From: Acidobacteriota bacterium
GTDB lineage: Bacteria; Acidobacteriota; Vicinamibacteria; Vicinamibacterales; UBA2999
Assembly (NCBI GenBank): GCA_021730945.1
Contig: JAKFYH010000007.1
Span: 50,934 to 114,933 of the forward strand
Reading direction: 5' to 3'
Length of the DNA stretch: 64,000 bases
Positions 25,780-35,511 of this stretch are shown here, piece after piece (position 1 is the first letter of the stretch; each line of letters begins with the position of its first letter). Both the position numbers and the translations under genes were made by a program. Below the pieces are notes generated by a model that saw only the letters and a list, made by a program, of their open reading frames with translations, was not told where the DNA came from and made no database searches.

Positions 25780-27435
25780 GTGAACGGGTTGCCCCTACTC
25801 TCCATCGCCATCCTGCTGCCCATCGTCGGGTCGCTTGCGCTGCTGTTTGTGTCGAACCGCGACGGTTCGAAAGACGGGCTCGTGCGCAACATCACGCTGG
25901 CCACTTCGCTGGTGACCTTCGCGGTGACGCTGCTGCTGTGGGCGGGCTTCGACCCGTCGGCTGGCGCGCCGGCGTTCCAGTTCGTCGAGCGCCACCCGTG
26001 GATCCCGGCGTTTGGCATCGACTACTACGTCGGCATCGACGGCCTCAGCCTGATGTTGCTGGTGCTCACTGGCTTCCTGACGCCGATTGCGCTGCTCAGC
26101 TCGTGGGAGAGTGTCGAGAAGCACGTGAAGGAGTTCTCGATCTTCATGCTGCTGCTGGAAGCGTCAATGCTCGGCGTGTTCAGCGCGCTCGATATCTTCC
26201 TGTTTTACATCTTCTGGGACTTCGTCCTGATCCCGATGTACTTCCTGATCGGCATCTGGGGCTACGACCAGCGCATCTACGCCGCGGTCAAGTTCATCCT
26301 CTACACCATGGCCGGCAGCGTGCTGATGCTGGTGGCCATTATCGGCCTGTCATGGCTGCACCAGTCGGCGACCGGCGAATACAGCTTCGACCTGCTGAAG
26401 CTGTATGAGCTGACGATTCCGGAAGGGACGCAGTACTGGTTCTTCCTGGCCTTTGCGCTCGCGTTCATCATCAAGGTGCCGCTGTTCCCGTTCCACACCT
26501 GGCTGCCCGACGCGCACGTGCAGGCGCCCACGCCTGGTTCGGTGATCCTGGCCGGCGTCATGCTGAAGATGGGCGGCTACGGCTTGATTCGCCTGGCCTT
26601 CCCGCTGTTCCCGGAAGCGGCGCTCTACTTCGCGCCGCTGCTCGCCACGCTCTCGGTGATTGCCATTGTCTACGGTGCGCTCGTGGCCATGGTGCAGCCG
26701 GACATGAAGAAGCTGGTGGCCTACTCGTCGGTGAGCCACATGGGCTTCGTGGTGCTGGGGATTGCCGCCTTCAACGTGCAGGCCATCCAGGGCGCGTCCT
26801 ACCAGATGCTGGCGCACGGTGTCAGCACCGGCGGCTTGTTCTGCATTGTCGGCATGCTCTCGGATCGCCGGCACACCCGGCTGATTACCGAGTTCGGCGG
26901 ATTGAAGTCGGTGATGCCGCGGCTGACGGCGGTGATGCTGATTCTCACCCTGTCGTCGATCGGCCTGCCGGGCATGAACGGCTTTATCGGCGAGTTCCTG
27001 ATCATGCTGGGCGCCTTCAAGTGGGATCCGCGCTTCGTGGTGGTCGCCGCGTTGGGCGTGATTCTGTCGGCGGTCTACATGCTCTGGATGTTCCAGCGCG
27101 TGTTTTACGGAAAGATCACCAACAGCCATAACGCCGGGCTGAAGGACCTGTCGTTGCGCGAGTGGGCGATCATCGGCCCGTTGGCGGCGGCGGCCATCGG
27201 CATGGGCGTGGTCCCGAACGTGTTCCTGAAGCCCATGGAACCAGCCATTCAGCGCCTGGTGGACCGGGTGCAGTCCCGCCAGCCGCTGACCGCGGAAAAG
27301 GGGTCGGGGATCTTTTCCCTCCCCGACGATGGGAAAACAGGCGTGAATCCTCAGGTTAGGCTGATTTCGAACCCCGAATTGCCCCGGGTTCCCGTGGAAA
27401 AGATCCCCGACCCCTTTTCTGGGGGGCAGCGATGA
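25780..27435 (+). CDS. nuoM: NADH-quinone oxidoreductase subunit M with an acquired C-terminal tail
   Basis: 551 residues; residues 1 to about 505 are a normal ND4-type proton-pumping subunit (KVPLFPFHTWLPDAHVQAPTPGSVILAGVMLKMGGYG, QPDMKKLVAYSSVSHMGFVVLG). The last 46 residues are encoded by a 125-bp element with perfect 24-bp inverted ends (27295-27419), are polar and do not resemble NuoM. The stop TGA overlaps the nuoN ATG. The start is GTG 25780, 6 bases after nuoL. Confidence 0.95.
   Translation: MNGLPLLSIAILLPIVGSLALLFVSNRDGSKDGLVRNITLATSLVTFAVTLLLWAGFDPSAGAPAFQFVERHPWIPAFGIDYYVGIDGLSLMLLVLTGFLTPIALLSSWESVEKHVKEFSIFMLLLEASMLGVFSALDIFLFYIFWDFVLIPMYFLIGIWGYDQRIYAAVKFILYTMAGSVLMLVAIIGLSWLHQSATGEYSFDLLKLYELTIPEGTQYWFFLAFALAFIIKVPLFPFHTWLPDAHVQAPTPGSVILAGVMLKMGGYGLIRLAFPLFPEAALYFAPLLATLSVIAIVYGALVAMVQPDMKKLVAYSSVSHMGFVVLGIAAFNVQAIQGASYQMLAHGVSTGGLFCIVGMLSDRRHTRLITEFGGLKSVMPRLTAVMLILTLSSIGLPGMNGFIGEFLIMLGAFKWDPRFVVVAALGVILSAVYMLWMFQRVFYGKITNSHNAGLKDLSLREWAIIGPLAAAAIGMGVVPNVFLKPMEPAIQRLVDRVQSRQPLTAEKGSGIFSLPDDGKTGVNPQVRLISNPELPRVPVEKIPDPFSGGQR
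27295..27419. mobile_element. MITE/REPIN-like element with 24-bp perfect terminal inverted repeats
   Basis: Left arm 27295-27318 reads GAAAAGGGGTCGGGGATCTT then TTCC; right arm 27396-27419 is its exact reverse complement. The 77 bases between have no coding purpose of their own, but all 125 bases are open in the nuoM frame. Size, perfect inverted ends and lack of a gene fit a small non-autonomous element such as a MITE or a REP doublet (REPIN). No transposase gene is in the window and no clear target duplication is visible. Confidence 0.75.
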
Positions 27436-28871
27436 TTAGCAGTTCCTTCGACGCGATCATCCCGATGCTGTGCGTGGCGCTGGCGGGACTGGTCGTCCTG
27501 CTGGCCGAGGCGTTCCGCGGCCGCGACGAGAAGATGCCCATTGGCGGGCTGGCCATCATCGGCCTGGTCGGCGCCGGCGCCGCCTCCATCCTGTTGTGGA
27601 ACCGCAACGCCACCAGCTTTGGCGTGGTCACGGCCGATAATTTCTCGCTCTTCGTCAACCTGGTCCTGATCGGCGTCGGCATCCTGACGGTCATGTTTTC
27701 GTCACAGACGATCGAGCGCGACGGCATTCCGGCCGGCGAGTACTACGCGGTCATGCTGTTTGGCATTGTCGGCATGATGCTGATGGGGCAGGCCACCGAT
27801 CTGCTGGTGATTTTCCTGGCCCTCGAGACCATGTCGCTGGCGGTCTACGTCCTGACCGGCATCAGGCGCGAACAGCAGCAGAGCACCGAGGCGGCGTTCA
27901 AGTACTTCCTGCTGGGGGCGTTCGCGAGCTCGTTCTTTCTCTACGGCGTAGCCTTTCTCTACGGCGTGACCGGCAGCACCAGTCTCGACCGCATCGGCAC
28001 CGTGATCGCCGCGCAGTCGATGAGCGGCAACCCCATGATCCTGCTGGGCGTGGGCCTGCTGATTGTCGGCTTTGCGTTCAAAGTGGCGGCGGTGCCGTTC
28101 CACATGTGGTCGCCCGATGCGTATGAAGGCGCGCCGGCCGTCGTCACCGGCTTCATGTCCACCGGCGTGAAAGCAGCGGCGGTGGCGGCGTTCGTCCGCG
28201 TGTTCCTGTCGTCGCTCGAGCCGATGATTACCGACTGGGCGCCGGTGCTGTGGCTGATTGCCGCCGCGACGATGGTGCTCGGCACGGTCGTCGGTGTGGC
28301 GCAGACCAGCCTGAAGCGCATGCTGGCCTATTCCAGCATCGCGCACGGCGGCTACCTGCTGGCCGGCCTGGTCGCGGGCAACGATGTTGGCAAGGCCGCC
28401 ATCCTGTTCTACCTGGCCGCCTATGCGTTGACCAACCTCGGCGCGTTCGGCGTGATCGCGCTGCTCGGCACCCGCGAGCGCGCCAACGACGACCTGCGCG
28501 ATTACGCCGGCCTGTTCAAGAGCCACCCGGCCCTCGCGGTGCTGATGACGTTCTTCCTGCTGTCGCTCGGCGGCTTCCCGCCGACGGCCGGCTTCATCGC
28601 CAAGTGGTACGTCTTCAGTGCCGCGATCGGATCGGGCTATTACGGCCTGGCCATCATCGGCGTGCTGTCGAGCGTGGTCTCAGTCTTCTTCTACCTGCGC
28701 ATCGTCGTGATGATGTTCATGACCGACCGCGACGCGCGGCCGGTGCCGGCGCCGATCACGACCGTGGCTTACGCCGGTCTCGTCCTGTCGCTAGCCGGCG
28801 TGCTCTACCTGGGCGTGCTGCCGACGGCGGTGATCGACTTCGCACAAGCCTCGATCAGCACGATCTTCTAG
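27432..28871 (+). CDS. nuoN: NADH-quinone oxidoreductase subunit N
   Basis: 479 residues, about 14 helices, the ND2-type antiporter-like subunit: LALETMSLAVYVLTGIRREQQQSTEAAFKYFLLGAFAS, FKVAAVPFHMWSPDAYEGAPAVVTGFM and TSLKRMLAYSSIAHGGYLLAGL. Last gene of the nuo operon; it starts by a 4-base overlap with nuoM. A long hairpin lies after its stop. Confidence 0.95.
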   Translation: MISSSFDAIIPMLCVALAGLVVLLAEAFRGRDEKMPIGGLAIIGLVGAGAASILLWNRNATSFGVVTADNFSLFVNLVLIGVGILTVMFSSQTIERDGIPAGEYYAVMLFGIVGMMLMGQATDLLVIFLALETMSLAVYVLTGIRREQQQSTEAAFKYFLLGAFASSFFLYGVAFLYGVTGSTSLDRIGTVIAAQSMSGNPMILLGVGLLIVGFAFKVAAVPFHMWSPDAYEGAPAVVTGFMSTGVKAAAVAAFVRVFLSSLEPMITDWAPVLWLIAAATMVLGTVVGVAQTSLKRMLAYSSIAHGGYLLAGLVAGNDVGKAAILFYLAAYALTNLGAFGVIALLGTRERANDDLRDYAGLFKSHPALAVLMTFFLLSLGGFPPTAGFIAKWYVFSAAIGSGYYGLAIIGVLSSVVSVFFYLRIVVMMFMTDRDARPVPAPITTVAYAGLVLSLAGVLYLGVLPTAVIDFAQASISTIF

Positions 28872-28875
28872 CGGA

Positions 28876-28990
28876 TTTGGTGATCTCGTGGTGTGTAGAT
28901 CTGGCGAGTTTTGTCGCCAGATCAACACACCAACCATACCAGCTCAGGAGATCACCAAGTCACCAGACCGCCAGGTCACCAAATCATCGC
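28876..28990. repeat. Large nested hairpin and GTCACCA repeats after nuoN
   Basis: The arms 28889-28907 and 28914-28932 pair over 19 positions with one mismatch around loop GTTTTG. Outside them GGTGATCTC pairs with GAGATCACC, and ATTTGGTGA with TCACCAAAT. Between lie near-9-base repeats of GTCACCA. The hairpin ends the nuo operon but has no T tract, so it may act as an mRNA 3' stabiliser rather than an intrinsic terminator. Confidence 0.55.
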
Positions 28991-29051
28991 CGTCGACCGC
29001 ACGACGATCCCCTGTAGAATCGGGCCTGCCCACAAGGGGGGCCCCATTCGA

Positions 29052-32000
29052 ATGCGACTTCCAGCCGCTCTTGCCGCCGTCTATTTGCTGACGGCCTCCG
29101 CGCTCGCGCAAACGCCTTCCACCCCTTCAACCGTACCGGCCGGGCGTCACCCCGAGGCGGGTGGCCTGCTCATTCGGCACTACCCGCCAGAAACGTACGA
29201 CGGTGGCGCCCAGAACTGGGCGCTGCTGCAAGACGCCCGCGGTGTGATCTACATGGGCTCGACCAACGCCCTGCTGGAGTACGACGGCGTCACGTGGCGG
29301 AAGATTCTCACGCCGACCCGAAGCACCGTTCGTTCGCTCGCCGCGGACGCGAATGGCCGCATCTATGTCGGTGCCGTGGGGGACCTCGGCTACCTTGAGA
29401 CCGACGCCAGGGGCGAGACCCAGTTTGTGTCGATGGTCGATAAGCTGCCCGAAGACGTCCGCATCTTCGAGGACGTGTGGCGGACCTTTGCCACCCCCGA
29501 CGGCATCTTCTTCCAGACCCAGGTCGGCTTGTTCCGCTGGGCCAACGGCACGATGAAGGTGTGGAAGCCGACGGGCCGCATCTTCAACCGTGCCCAGCTC
29601 GCGAACAACACGATCTACCTCGGCCAGGCCGGTGGCGTGCTGATGGCGGTGCGCGGGGACGAGTTGGTGCCAGTGCCTGGCGCCGAGCGGCTGGGCCAGG
29701 AAGCGTATCCGATTGTCATCCCCTACGACAGCACGCGGTTGCTGATGGGGACCCGCGCGGACGGGCTGTTCCTGTACGACGGCGCCACCCTGAGTCCGTT
29801 CCGTACGGATGTCGATGCCTATCTGAAGAGCACTAATCTGTATCGCGGCTTTGTGCTCCCGAACGGGTCGTTCGCGTTCACGACGACGTCGGCCGGCATG
29901 GTGATTCTCGACCGTGAAGGGCGTCAGCTTGAGTTGATCGATGAGCGCGCCGGCCTTCAGGCTCCGTCGGTGTACTTCGTGATGCCCGACCGCGAAGGCG
30001 GCCTCTGGCTGGCGCTGGGCGTGGGCCTGGCGCGCGTCGAGGCGCAATCGCCGCTGTCGATATTCGGCCCCACCGAGGGCCTGCGAGCGGCCGGCGGCGA
30101 CGTCATGCGGTTCAATGGCCGGCTGTACATCGCCCACGGCCAGGGCGTCCAGTACCTGGCGCCGGCAAGCGGCAGCACTCTGCCGAGGATCGTCCAGGTG
30201 ACGGGCGTGGCAAACCAGTGCTGGGCATTTTCACGGTTCGAACAGCCCGATGGCGGCGGCTCGCAGTTGCTGCTGTCGGCGAGCGACGGCCTGTACCGGA
30301 TCGATGGCGACCAGGCCGTGCCGATTGTCGAGTCGCAGAACCGGTCGTTCGGAGCATTTGTCACCGTCCAATCACGCATCGATCCGGCCCGGGTCTGGGT
30401 GGCGCTGGCCGATGGCCTGGCCTCGGTGCGTTGGACGAACGGCCGGTGGGTGAACGAAGGGCGTGTCCCGGGCATCCAGGATCAGGTGCGAAGCCTGGTG
30501 CAGTCCGCCGATGGCAGCGTCTGGGCTGGCACGCAGACGTCGGGCCTGCTGGTCGTGCGTGGCGGCGATGCCGCCGGCCCGAACCGTCCCGGCGCGCCCA
30601 CGGTTGAGCGATATGGCGCCGAACAAGGTTTGGCGATCGGTGGCGCGACCGTGATCAAGGTGGACGACAAGGTCTACCTGAGCGTGGCCGGCAAGATCGC
30701 GGTGTTCGATTCGCCGGCCAACCGCTTCGTGGCCGACCGGACGTTCGAGGTCGTCGAGCGTGACAACAACACCGACTTTATCTTTTTCACACAGGGACCG
30801 GACGGCCGGATCTTCGTGACCTCCGGCCGCAACGCCGCCGTGCTCACGAAGCAGGCGGACGGCACGTATGCGATCGACCAGCAGCTGTTCAGCCGCTTCG
30901 TGCTCGACAACAACGGCGCGTTCTATCCCGAGAAGGACGGCGTGCTGTGGATTGGCACCGGCGGCAAGCTGGCCCGATTCGACACCAACCGCTTCGAGCG
31001 TGCGACCGCGCCGTATGCCACGCTGATTCGTCGCATCACGGTCAACCAGGCCGACGCGATCTCGCCCCAGCCGGCCGAGGGCGCGGCCCCGTTGGAACTG
31101 CCGGCCACCAGCCGATCGGTCCGGTTCGAGTTTGCCGCGCCGACGTACCTGAACGAACAATCGACCCAGTACCAATCACGGCTCGACGGCCTGGATGGCG
31201 ACTGGTCAGCGTGGTCGGCCGAGTCGCGCCGCGACTACACCAACCTGGCCGCCGGTGAGTATCGCTTCCACGTCCGCGCCCGCAACGAGCTGAGCCAGAT
31301 CAGCGACGAAGGCCTCTATGCCTTTACCATCCTGCCGCCGTGGTATCGCACCTGGTGGGCCTATGCGCTCTATGTCGGGCTGTTTGCGCTCGCCGTGCTC
31401 GGCGTCGACCGCCTGCAGCGGCGCCGCCTGCTCGGCCAAGAGCGGCAACGCTCGGAGTTCGCCGAGGCCCGGCTGCGCGCCGAGTCGGCCGAGGCGCTGG
31501 CCAGGTCGGAATCCGAACGCAACCGCAACATCGAGCTCTTGAGCGAAATCGGCCGGGAGATCACGGCCTCGCTCGATTTCGATACGATCTTCGAGAAGTT
31601 GTACGAACGGGTGAATCAGCTCGCCGATGCCGACGTGTTTGGCGTGGGCCTGTACGACGCCGACAAGCAGGAGATCGAGTACCGCCTGGCGATTGAGGAC
31701 GGCAAGCGCTACGCCCCGTATGCCCGCAAGACCGTCGATAGCAGCCAGCTGCCGGTGTGGTGCATCGAACACCGCGAGCCGGTATTCATCAACGACGTGG
31801 CGCAAGAATCCAGCCGCTACATTCCGCACTACGCCGAACCGTCGCGGCCGCTGGCCGACGGCACCATGTCGCGGGCGCCGCAGTCGATCATCTACTTGCC
31901 GCTGGTTTCACAAGGCGAGGTGCTGGGGATTGTCACCATCCAGAGCTTCGAGAAGCACGCCTACACCGAGCATCACCTCAACATGATGCAGAACCTGGCG

Positions 32001-33539
32001 GCCTTCACGGCCATCGCGCTCGACAATGCCGCCGCCTACCGGCAGATCAACGAACAGGAACACGACAACCGGCGGCTGTTCGAAGAAGCGCAGAAAGCCC
32101 GGGCGGCCGCCGAAGAAGCCGACGCCGCCAAGAGCGCATTCCTGTCGACGGTCAGCCACGAACTGCGCACGCCCCTGACTTCGGTCCTCGGCTTTGCCAA
32201 GATCATCAAGAAGCGGCTCGACGACCGCATTTTCCCGATCCTCAAGACCGACGACAAGAAGGTGCTGCAGACCGTGCAGCAGATCCAGGAGAACCTGCAA
32301 GTCGTGGTTGGGGAGGGCGAGCGCCTCACCAAGCTGATTGACGATGTACTCGACCTGGCCAAGATCGAGGCCGGCAAGCTCGAGTGGAACCTGGGCCCGG
32401 TTACGGTGCAGGAGATCATCGACCACGCCACCGCGGCCACCGCGTCGCTGCTTGAGCCGAAGGGATTGCGTCTGCTCAAGGACGTCGACGGCACCTTGCC
32501 GGTGATCACCGGCGATCGCGATCGGCTGATTCAGGTGGTCATCAACCTGATTTCGAACGCCGTCAAGTTCACCGACGCCGGGACCATTACCTGTCGTGCA
32601 GTGCGGCAGGCCGACATGCTGATCGTCAGCGTGATCGATACCGGGTTGGGCATTGCGGCCGCCGACCAGCCCAAGGTGTTCGAGCGCTTCAAGCAGGTCG
32701 GTGACACCCTCACCGACAAGCCCAAGGGCACCGGCCTGGGGCTGCCGATCTGCCGCGAGATTGTCGAGCATCACGGTGGCAAGGTCTGGGTCGAAAGCGA
32801 ACTGGGCAAGGGCAGCACGTTCTCGTTCTCGCTGCCGATTGCCGACGGTGCGCAGCCCTCGCTGCCGCTCGACCTGGCCACGGTCGTCCGTCAGTTGCGC
32901 GATCAGGTCGTCGTCACGACGCCGCGCACGGCCGAGCGGCAGCCGCGCATCCTGGTGGTGGATGACGAGGCCAACATTCGCGAGTTGCTCACACAGGAGT
33001 TCACCGAGGCCGGCTATGCCGTGGTGACCGCCGCCAACGGCCGCGAGGCCGTCGCCGAGGTCCGCCGCCAGCGCCCGGACCTGATCGTTCTCGACGTGAT
33101 GATGCCCGAGATGAACGGCTTCGACGTCGCCGCCGTGCTGCGCAACGATCCGCAGACGCTCGACATTCCCATCATCATCCTGTCGATCGTCCAGGACCGC
33201 GAGCGCGGCTTCCGGCTGGGCGTCGATCGCTACCTGACCAAGCCGATCAACACCGACATCCTGTTCCGCGAGGTGGGCGCCTTGCTCGACCAGCGCAAGT
33301 CTCACAAGCGCGTGCTGGTGGTGGACGATGACGCGACCGCGGTGAAAACATTGACCGAGGTGCTGAAGGCACGCGGCTACAGCGTCACCGAGGCCAGTGG
33401 CCACGACCTGTTCGAGAAGGCCAAGATGCTGCAGCCCGACATCATCATGCTCAGCTCGAGCGATCCCAAGCCTGACATCGTTCAGACCCTGCGGTTTGAA
33501 AAGGGTCTCGAGAATGTTCTGTTCTTTGTCTACCGGTAG
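29052..33539 (+). CDS. Hybrid sensor histidine kinase with periplasmic beta-propeller
   Basis: About 1495 residues. A signal peptide (1-20) is followed by a two-component regulator propeller (about 30-680) and a Y_Y_Y domain (about 683-753). After a membrane helix (about 763-785) and a coiled coil come GAF (about 837-986), HisKA with phospho-acceptor His1036 in [11 protein letters not shown], and HATPase with [13 protein letters not shown]. The first receiver domain has acceptor Asp1348 ([13 protein letters not shown]). A second receiver at about 1420-1495 is degenerate: the acceptor position reads LSSSDPKP, without Asp, and the domain ends early. Propeller-Y_Y_Y sensors often detect sugars or polymers; the ligand here is unknown. 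The ATG start is at the signal peptide. Confidence 0.88.
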   Translation: MRLPAALAAVYLLTASALAQTPSTPSTVPAGRHPEAGGLLIRHYPPETYDGGAQNWALLQDARGVIYMGSTNALLEYDGVTWRKILTPTRSTVRSLAADANGRIYVGAVGDLGYLETDARGETQFVSMVDKLPEDVRIFEDVWRTFATPDGIFFQTQVGLFRWANGTMKVWKPTGRIFNRAQLANNTIYLGQAGGVLMAVRGDELVPVPGAERLGQEAYPIVIPYDSTRLLMGTRADGLFLYDGATLSPFRTDVDAYLKSTNLYRGFVLPNGSFAFTTTSAGMVILDREGRQLELIDERAGLQAPSVYFVMPDREGGLWLALGVGLARVEAQSPLSIFGPTEGLRAAGGDVMRFNGRLYIAHGQGVQYLAPASGSTLPRIVQVTGVANQCWAFSRFEQPDGGGSQLLLSASDGLYRIDGDQAVPIVESQNRSFGAFVTVQSRIDPARVWVALADGLASVRWTNGRWVNEGRVPGIQDQVRSLVQSADGSVWAGTQTSGLLVVRGGDAAGPNRPGAPTVERYGAEQGLAIGGATVIKVDDKVYLSVAGKIAVFDSPANRFVADRTFEVVERDNNTDFIFFTQGPDGRIFVTSGRNAAVLTKQADGTYAIDQQLFSRFVLDNNGAFYPEKDGVLWIGTGGKLARFDTNRFERATAPYATLIRRITVNQADAISPQPAEGAAPLELPATSRSVRFEFAAPTYLNEQSTQYQSRLDGLDGDWSAWSAESRRDYTNLAAGEYRFHVRARNELSQISDEGLYAFTILPPWYRTWWAYALYVGLFALAVLGVDRLQRRRLLGQERQRSEFAEARLRAESAEALARSESERNRNIELLSEIGREITASLDFDTIFEKLYERVNQLADADVFGVGLYDADKQEIEYRLAIEDGKRYAPYARKTVDSSQLPVWCIEHREPVFINDVAQESSRYIPHYAEPSRPLADGTMSRAPQSIIYLPLVSQGEVLGIVTIQSFEKHAYTEHHLNMMQNLAAFTAIALDNAAAYRQINEQEHDNRRLFEEAQKARAAAEEADAAKSAFLSTVSHELRTPLTSVLGFAKIIKKRLDDRIFPILKTDDKKVLQTVQQIQENLQVVVGEGERLTKLIDDVLDLAKIEAGKLEWNLGPVTVQEIIDHATAATASLLEPKGLRLLKDVDGTLPVITGDRDRLIQVVINLISNAVKFTDAGTITCRAVRQADMLIVSVIDTGLGIAAADQPKVFERFKQVGDTLTDKPKGTGLGLPICREIVEHHGGKVWVESELGKGSTFSFSLPIADGAQPSLPLDLATVVRQLRDQVVVTTPRTAERQPRILVVDDEANIRELLTQEFTEAGYAVVTAANGREAVAEVRRQRPDLIVLDVMMPEMNGFDVAAVLRNDPQTLDIPIIILSIVQDRERGFRLGVDRYLTKPINTDILFREVGALLDQRKSHKRVLVVDDDATAVKTLTEVLKARGYSVTEASGHDLFEKAKMLQPDIIMLSSSDPKPDIVQTLRFEKGLENVLFFVYR

Positions 33540-33547
33540 GAGTGTCC

Positions 33548-33925
33548 GTGAGCAAGAAGATCCTGATTGTTGATGACGAAGTGCACCTGCGCACGCTCTT
33601 GCACCAGACGCTCGAAGAGCTGGAAGACGAGGGCGTGGAGCTGCACACCGCCACCAACGGCGAAGAGGCGCTGGCGGCCATCGAGGCGATGCAGCCCGAC
33701 CTGGTGTTCCTCGACGTGATGATGCCAAAGCTGAGCGGCTTCGACGTGTGCGAGCGGGCCAAGAAGTCGCTCGGCCTCACCGGCGTCTACATCGTGCTGC
33801 TGACCGCCAAGGGCCAGGAGTTCGACCGGCAGCGTGGCATCGAGGCGGGTGCGGACCTCTACATGACCAAGCCGTTCGACCCGGACGCCTTGCTGATGAA
33901 GGCCCGCGACGTCCTCGGCATCTGA
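33548..33925 (+). CDS. CheY-like response regulator
   Basis: About 125 residues forming only a receiver domain: ILIVDDEVH, LVFLDVMMPKLSGFD with the acceptor Asp, VLLTAKGQ and LYMTKPF. It follows the hybrid kinase by 8 bases and is probably its phosphorylation partner. I chose GTG 33548, which has AGGAG at suitable spacing, over GTG 33542. Confidence 0.88.
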   Translation: MSKKILIVDDEVHLRTLLHQTLEELEDEGVELHTATNGEEALAAIEAMQPDLVFLDVMMPKLSGFDVCERAKKSLGLTGVYIVLLTAKGQEFDRQRGIEAGADLYMTKPFDPDALLMKARDVLGI

Positions 33926-33933
33926 CCGGATTC

Positions 33934-35511
33934 ATGGCCCGCATTTCTCTCAAGCAGATCGTCGGCGCGCAGAACGGCCTGCGGCCGGTGGTGGCCGCCC
34001 TCGAGCGCGCGCTCGGCGGCAGCCTGGCCGTCGAGGATGCGGCCGGAGTACCCCTGCTCGGTGACGCCAACGGCGGCGCGCGATTTCCGGTGGTTCACGA
34101 CGGCAAGGATCTGGGGTGGGTGTCTGGTGCACAGGGCGCCGAGGCACTGGCGGACCTGCTACGCTTCCTCGCCGCGAAGGAGACCGAGCGCAAGGCCCTG
34201 GGCACCGAGGTGTTGAGCCTCTACCGCGAGGTCAACCTGATTTACAGCTTTTCGGAGAAGCTGGCGGCGCTGTTGGACCTTGAGCTGGTCGCGAAGCTGA
34301 CGCTGCAGGAAGCGCGTCACCTGATTGTCGCCACCGACGGCGCCATCCTCCTGCTGGATGACGAGACCGGCGCGCTGACGTCGGCGGCGGCATTTGGCGA
34401 CGAACTGCCGGGGCTTTCGGGGTTCAAGCGCGGCACCGGCATTGCCGGAACCGTGGCGGCGTCCGGCGTCGGCGAAATCGTCAACGATGTCATGGGCGAT
34501 CCGCGCCGTATCAATGCGGTGATCGACGTGCGCTCGCTCGTGTGTGCGCCATTGAAAGTCGGCGAGAAGGTGATTGGCGTGATGATGCTCGCCAGCACCT
34601 TGCCGATGGCCTACGAGGCGCGCGAGCTGAAGTTGCTGAACACGCTGGCGTTGCAGACCGCGACGGCGATTGAGAATGCGCGCCTGTTCGAGCGCACAGT
34701 GCAGGCGGGTCACGAACGCGAACGCCTGCTGGCCCTCAACAAGGAGGCCGAAGTGGCGCGGGCCGGCTACGAGCGCGAGCTCGACCTGGCCGCCACCATC
34801 CAGGCGGACCTGTTCCCGGCCCAGCTGCCATCCTTGCCCGGTTACGACCTGGCGGCGCGAAACCGACCGGCCCGCCGTTGTGGTGGCGACTACTACGACG
34901 CCGTACCGGGGGGCGCTGGTGCGGACGCCTCGGTGCTGCTGTGCGTCGCCGACGTCTCAGGCAAGGGGCTGCCGGCCGCGTTGTTGATGAGCCACATGCA
35001 GGCAACCCTGCGCGCCTTGCTCGGGCGGACCGGCTCACTGCAGGAGTTGACGGCTCATGCCCACGACCTGCTGCACGGGTCGACCGCCGACAATAAGTAT
35101 GTGACGGCCGCCTTGCTGGAATTGACGCCGGCCACCGGCCGGGCCAGCTACGTGAGTGCCGGCCACATCAACAGCCTGCTGGTGAAGACGAACGGCGAAG
35201 TCGTGTCGTTGACGTCGACCGGCGCGCCGTTGGGGCTGTTGCCTCCCGGCATGCCGTACGACTCGACCGCGATCACCATCGAGCCTGGGGATTGCCTGAT
35301 CCTGTGTTCGGACGGCGTGCCCGACGCCCAGAACGAAGGTGATGAGGAGTTCGGCGAGCATCGCCTGATGGCGATTGTGCAAGAGGCGCGACACCACCCG
35401 TCGGCCGAGGTGGTATCGCGGGTGTTCGACGCGATCGATCAGTTTGCCGGCGCGGCGCCGCAGTTCGACGACATTACGTTGATGGTGTTGCGCCGGACGG
35501 CGAACTCGTGA
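33934..35511 (+). CDS. GAF-SpoIIE (RsbU-type PP2C) serine phosphatase
   Basis: 525 residues. An N-terminal unassigned part is followed by a GAF domain at about 105-265, a coiled coil, and a SpoIIE/RsbU phosphatase domain at about 300-520. Metal-binding motifs RRCGGDYYDAV, VADVSGKGLPAALLMSHMQA and LCSDGVPDA are intact, so it should be active. Such enzymes dephosphorylate an anti-sigma antagonist in partner-switching systems; no such partner is in the window. The ATG is 8 bases after the regulator stop, so kinase, regulator and phosphatase form one operon. Confidence 0.88.
   Translation: MARISLKQIVGAQNGLRPVVAALERALGGSLAVEDAAGVPLLGDANGGARFPVVHDGKDLGWVSGAQGAEALADLLRFLAAKETERKALGTEVLSLYREVNLIYSFSEKLAALLDLELVAKLTLQEARHLIVATDGAILLLDDETGALTSAAAFGDELPGLSGFKRGTGIAGTVAASGVGEIVNDVMGDPRRINAVIDVRSLVCAPLKVGEKVIGVMMLASTLPMAYEARELKLLNTLALQTATAIENARLFERTVQAGHERERLLALNKEAEVARAGYERELDLAATIQADLFPAQLPSLPGYDLAARNRPARRCGGDYYDAVPGGAGADASVLLCVADVSGKGLPAALLMSHMQATLRALLGRTGSLQELTAHAHDLLHGSTADNKYVTAALLELTPATGRASYVSAGHINSLLVKTNGEVVSLTSTGAPLGLLPPGMPYDSTAITIEPGDCLILCSDGVPDAQNEGDEEFGEHRLMAIVQEARHHPSAEVVSRVFDAIDQFAGAAPQFDDITLMVLRRTANS

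Noticed and set aside
27295..27435. Frameshift at the end of nuoM
   Set aside because: The frame is continuous, and the odd tail is fully explained by the inverted-repeat element.
28911..29051. N-terminal extension of the hybrid kinase frame
   Set aside because: The extra 47 codons cover repeat DNA, and a normal signal peptide begins at ATG 29052.
31908..33728. 606-codon antisense open frame opposite the histidine kinase
   Set aside because: No domain; the forward strand has intact HisKA, ATPase and receiver motifs.
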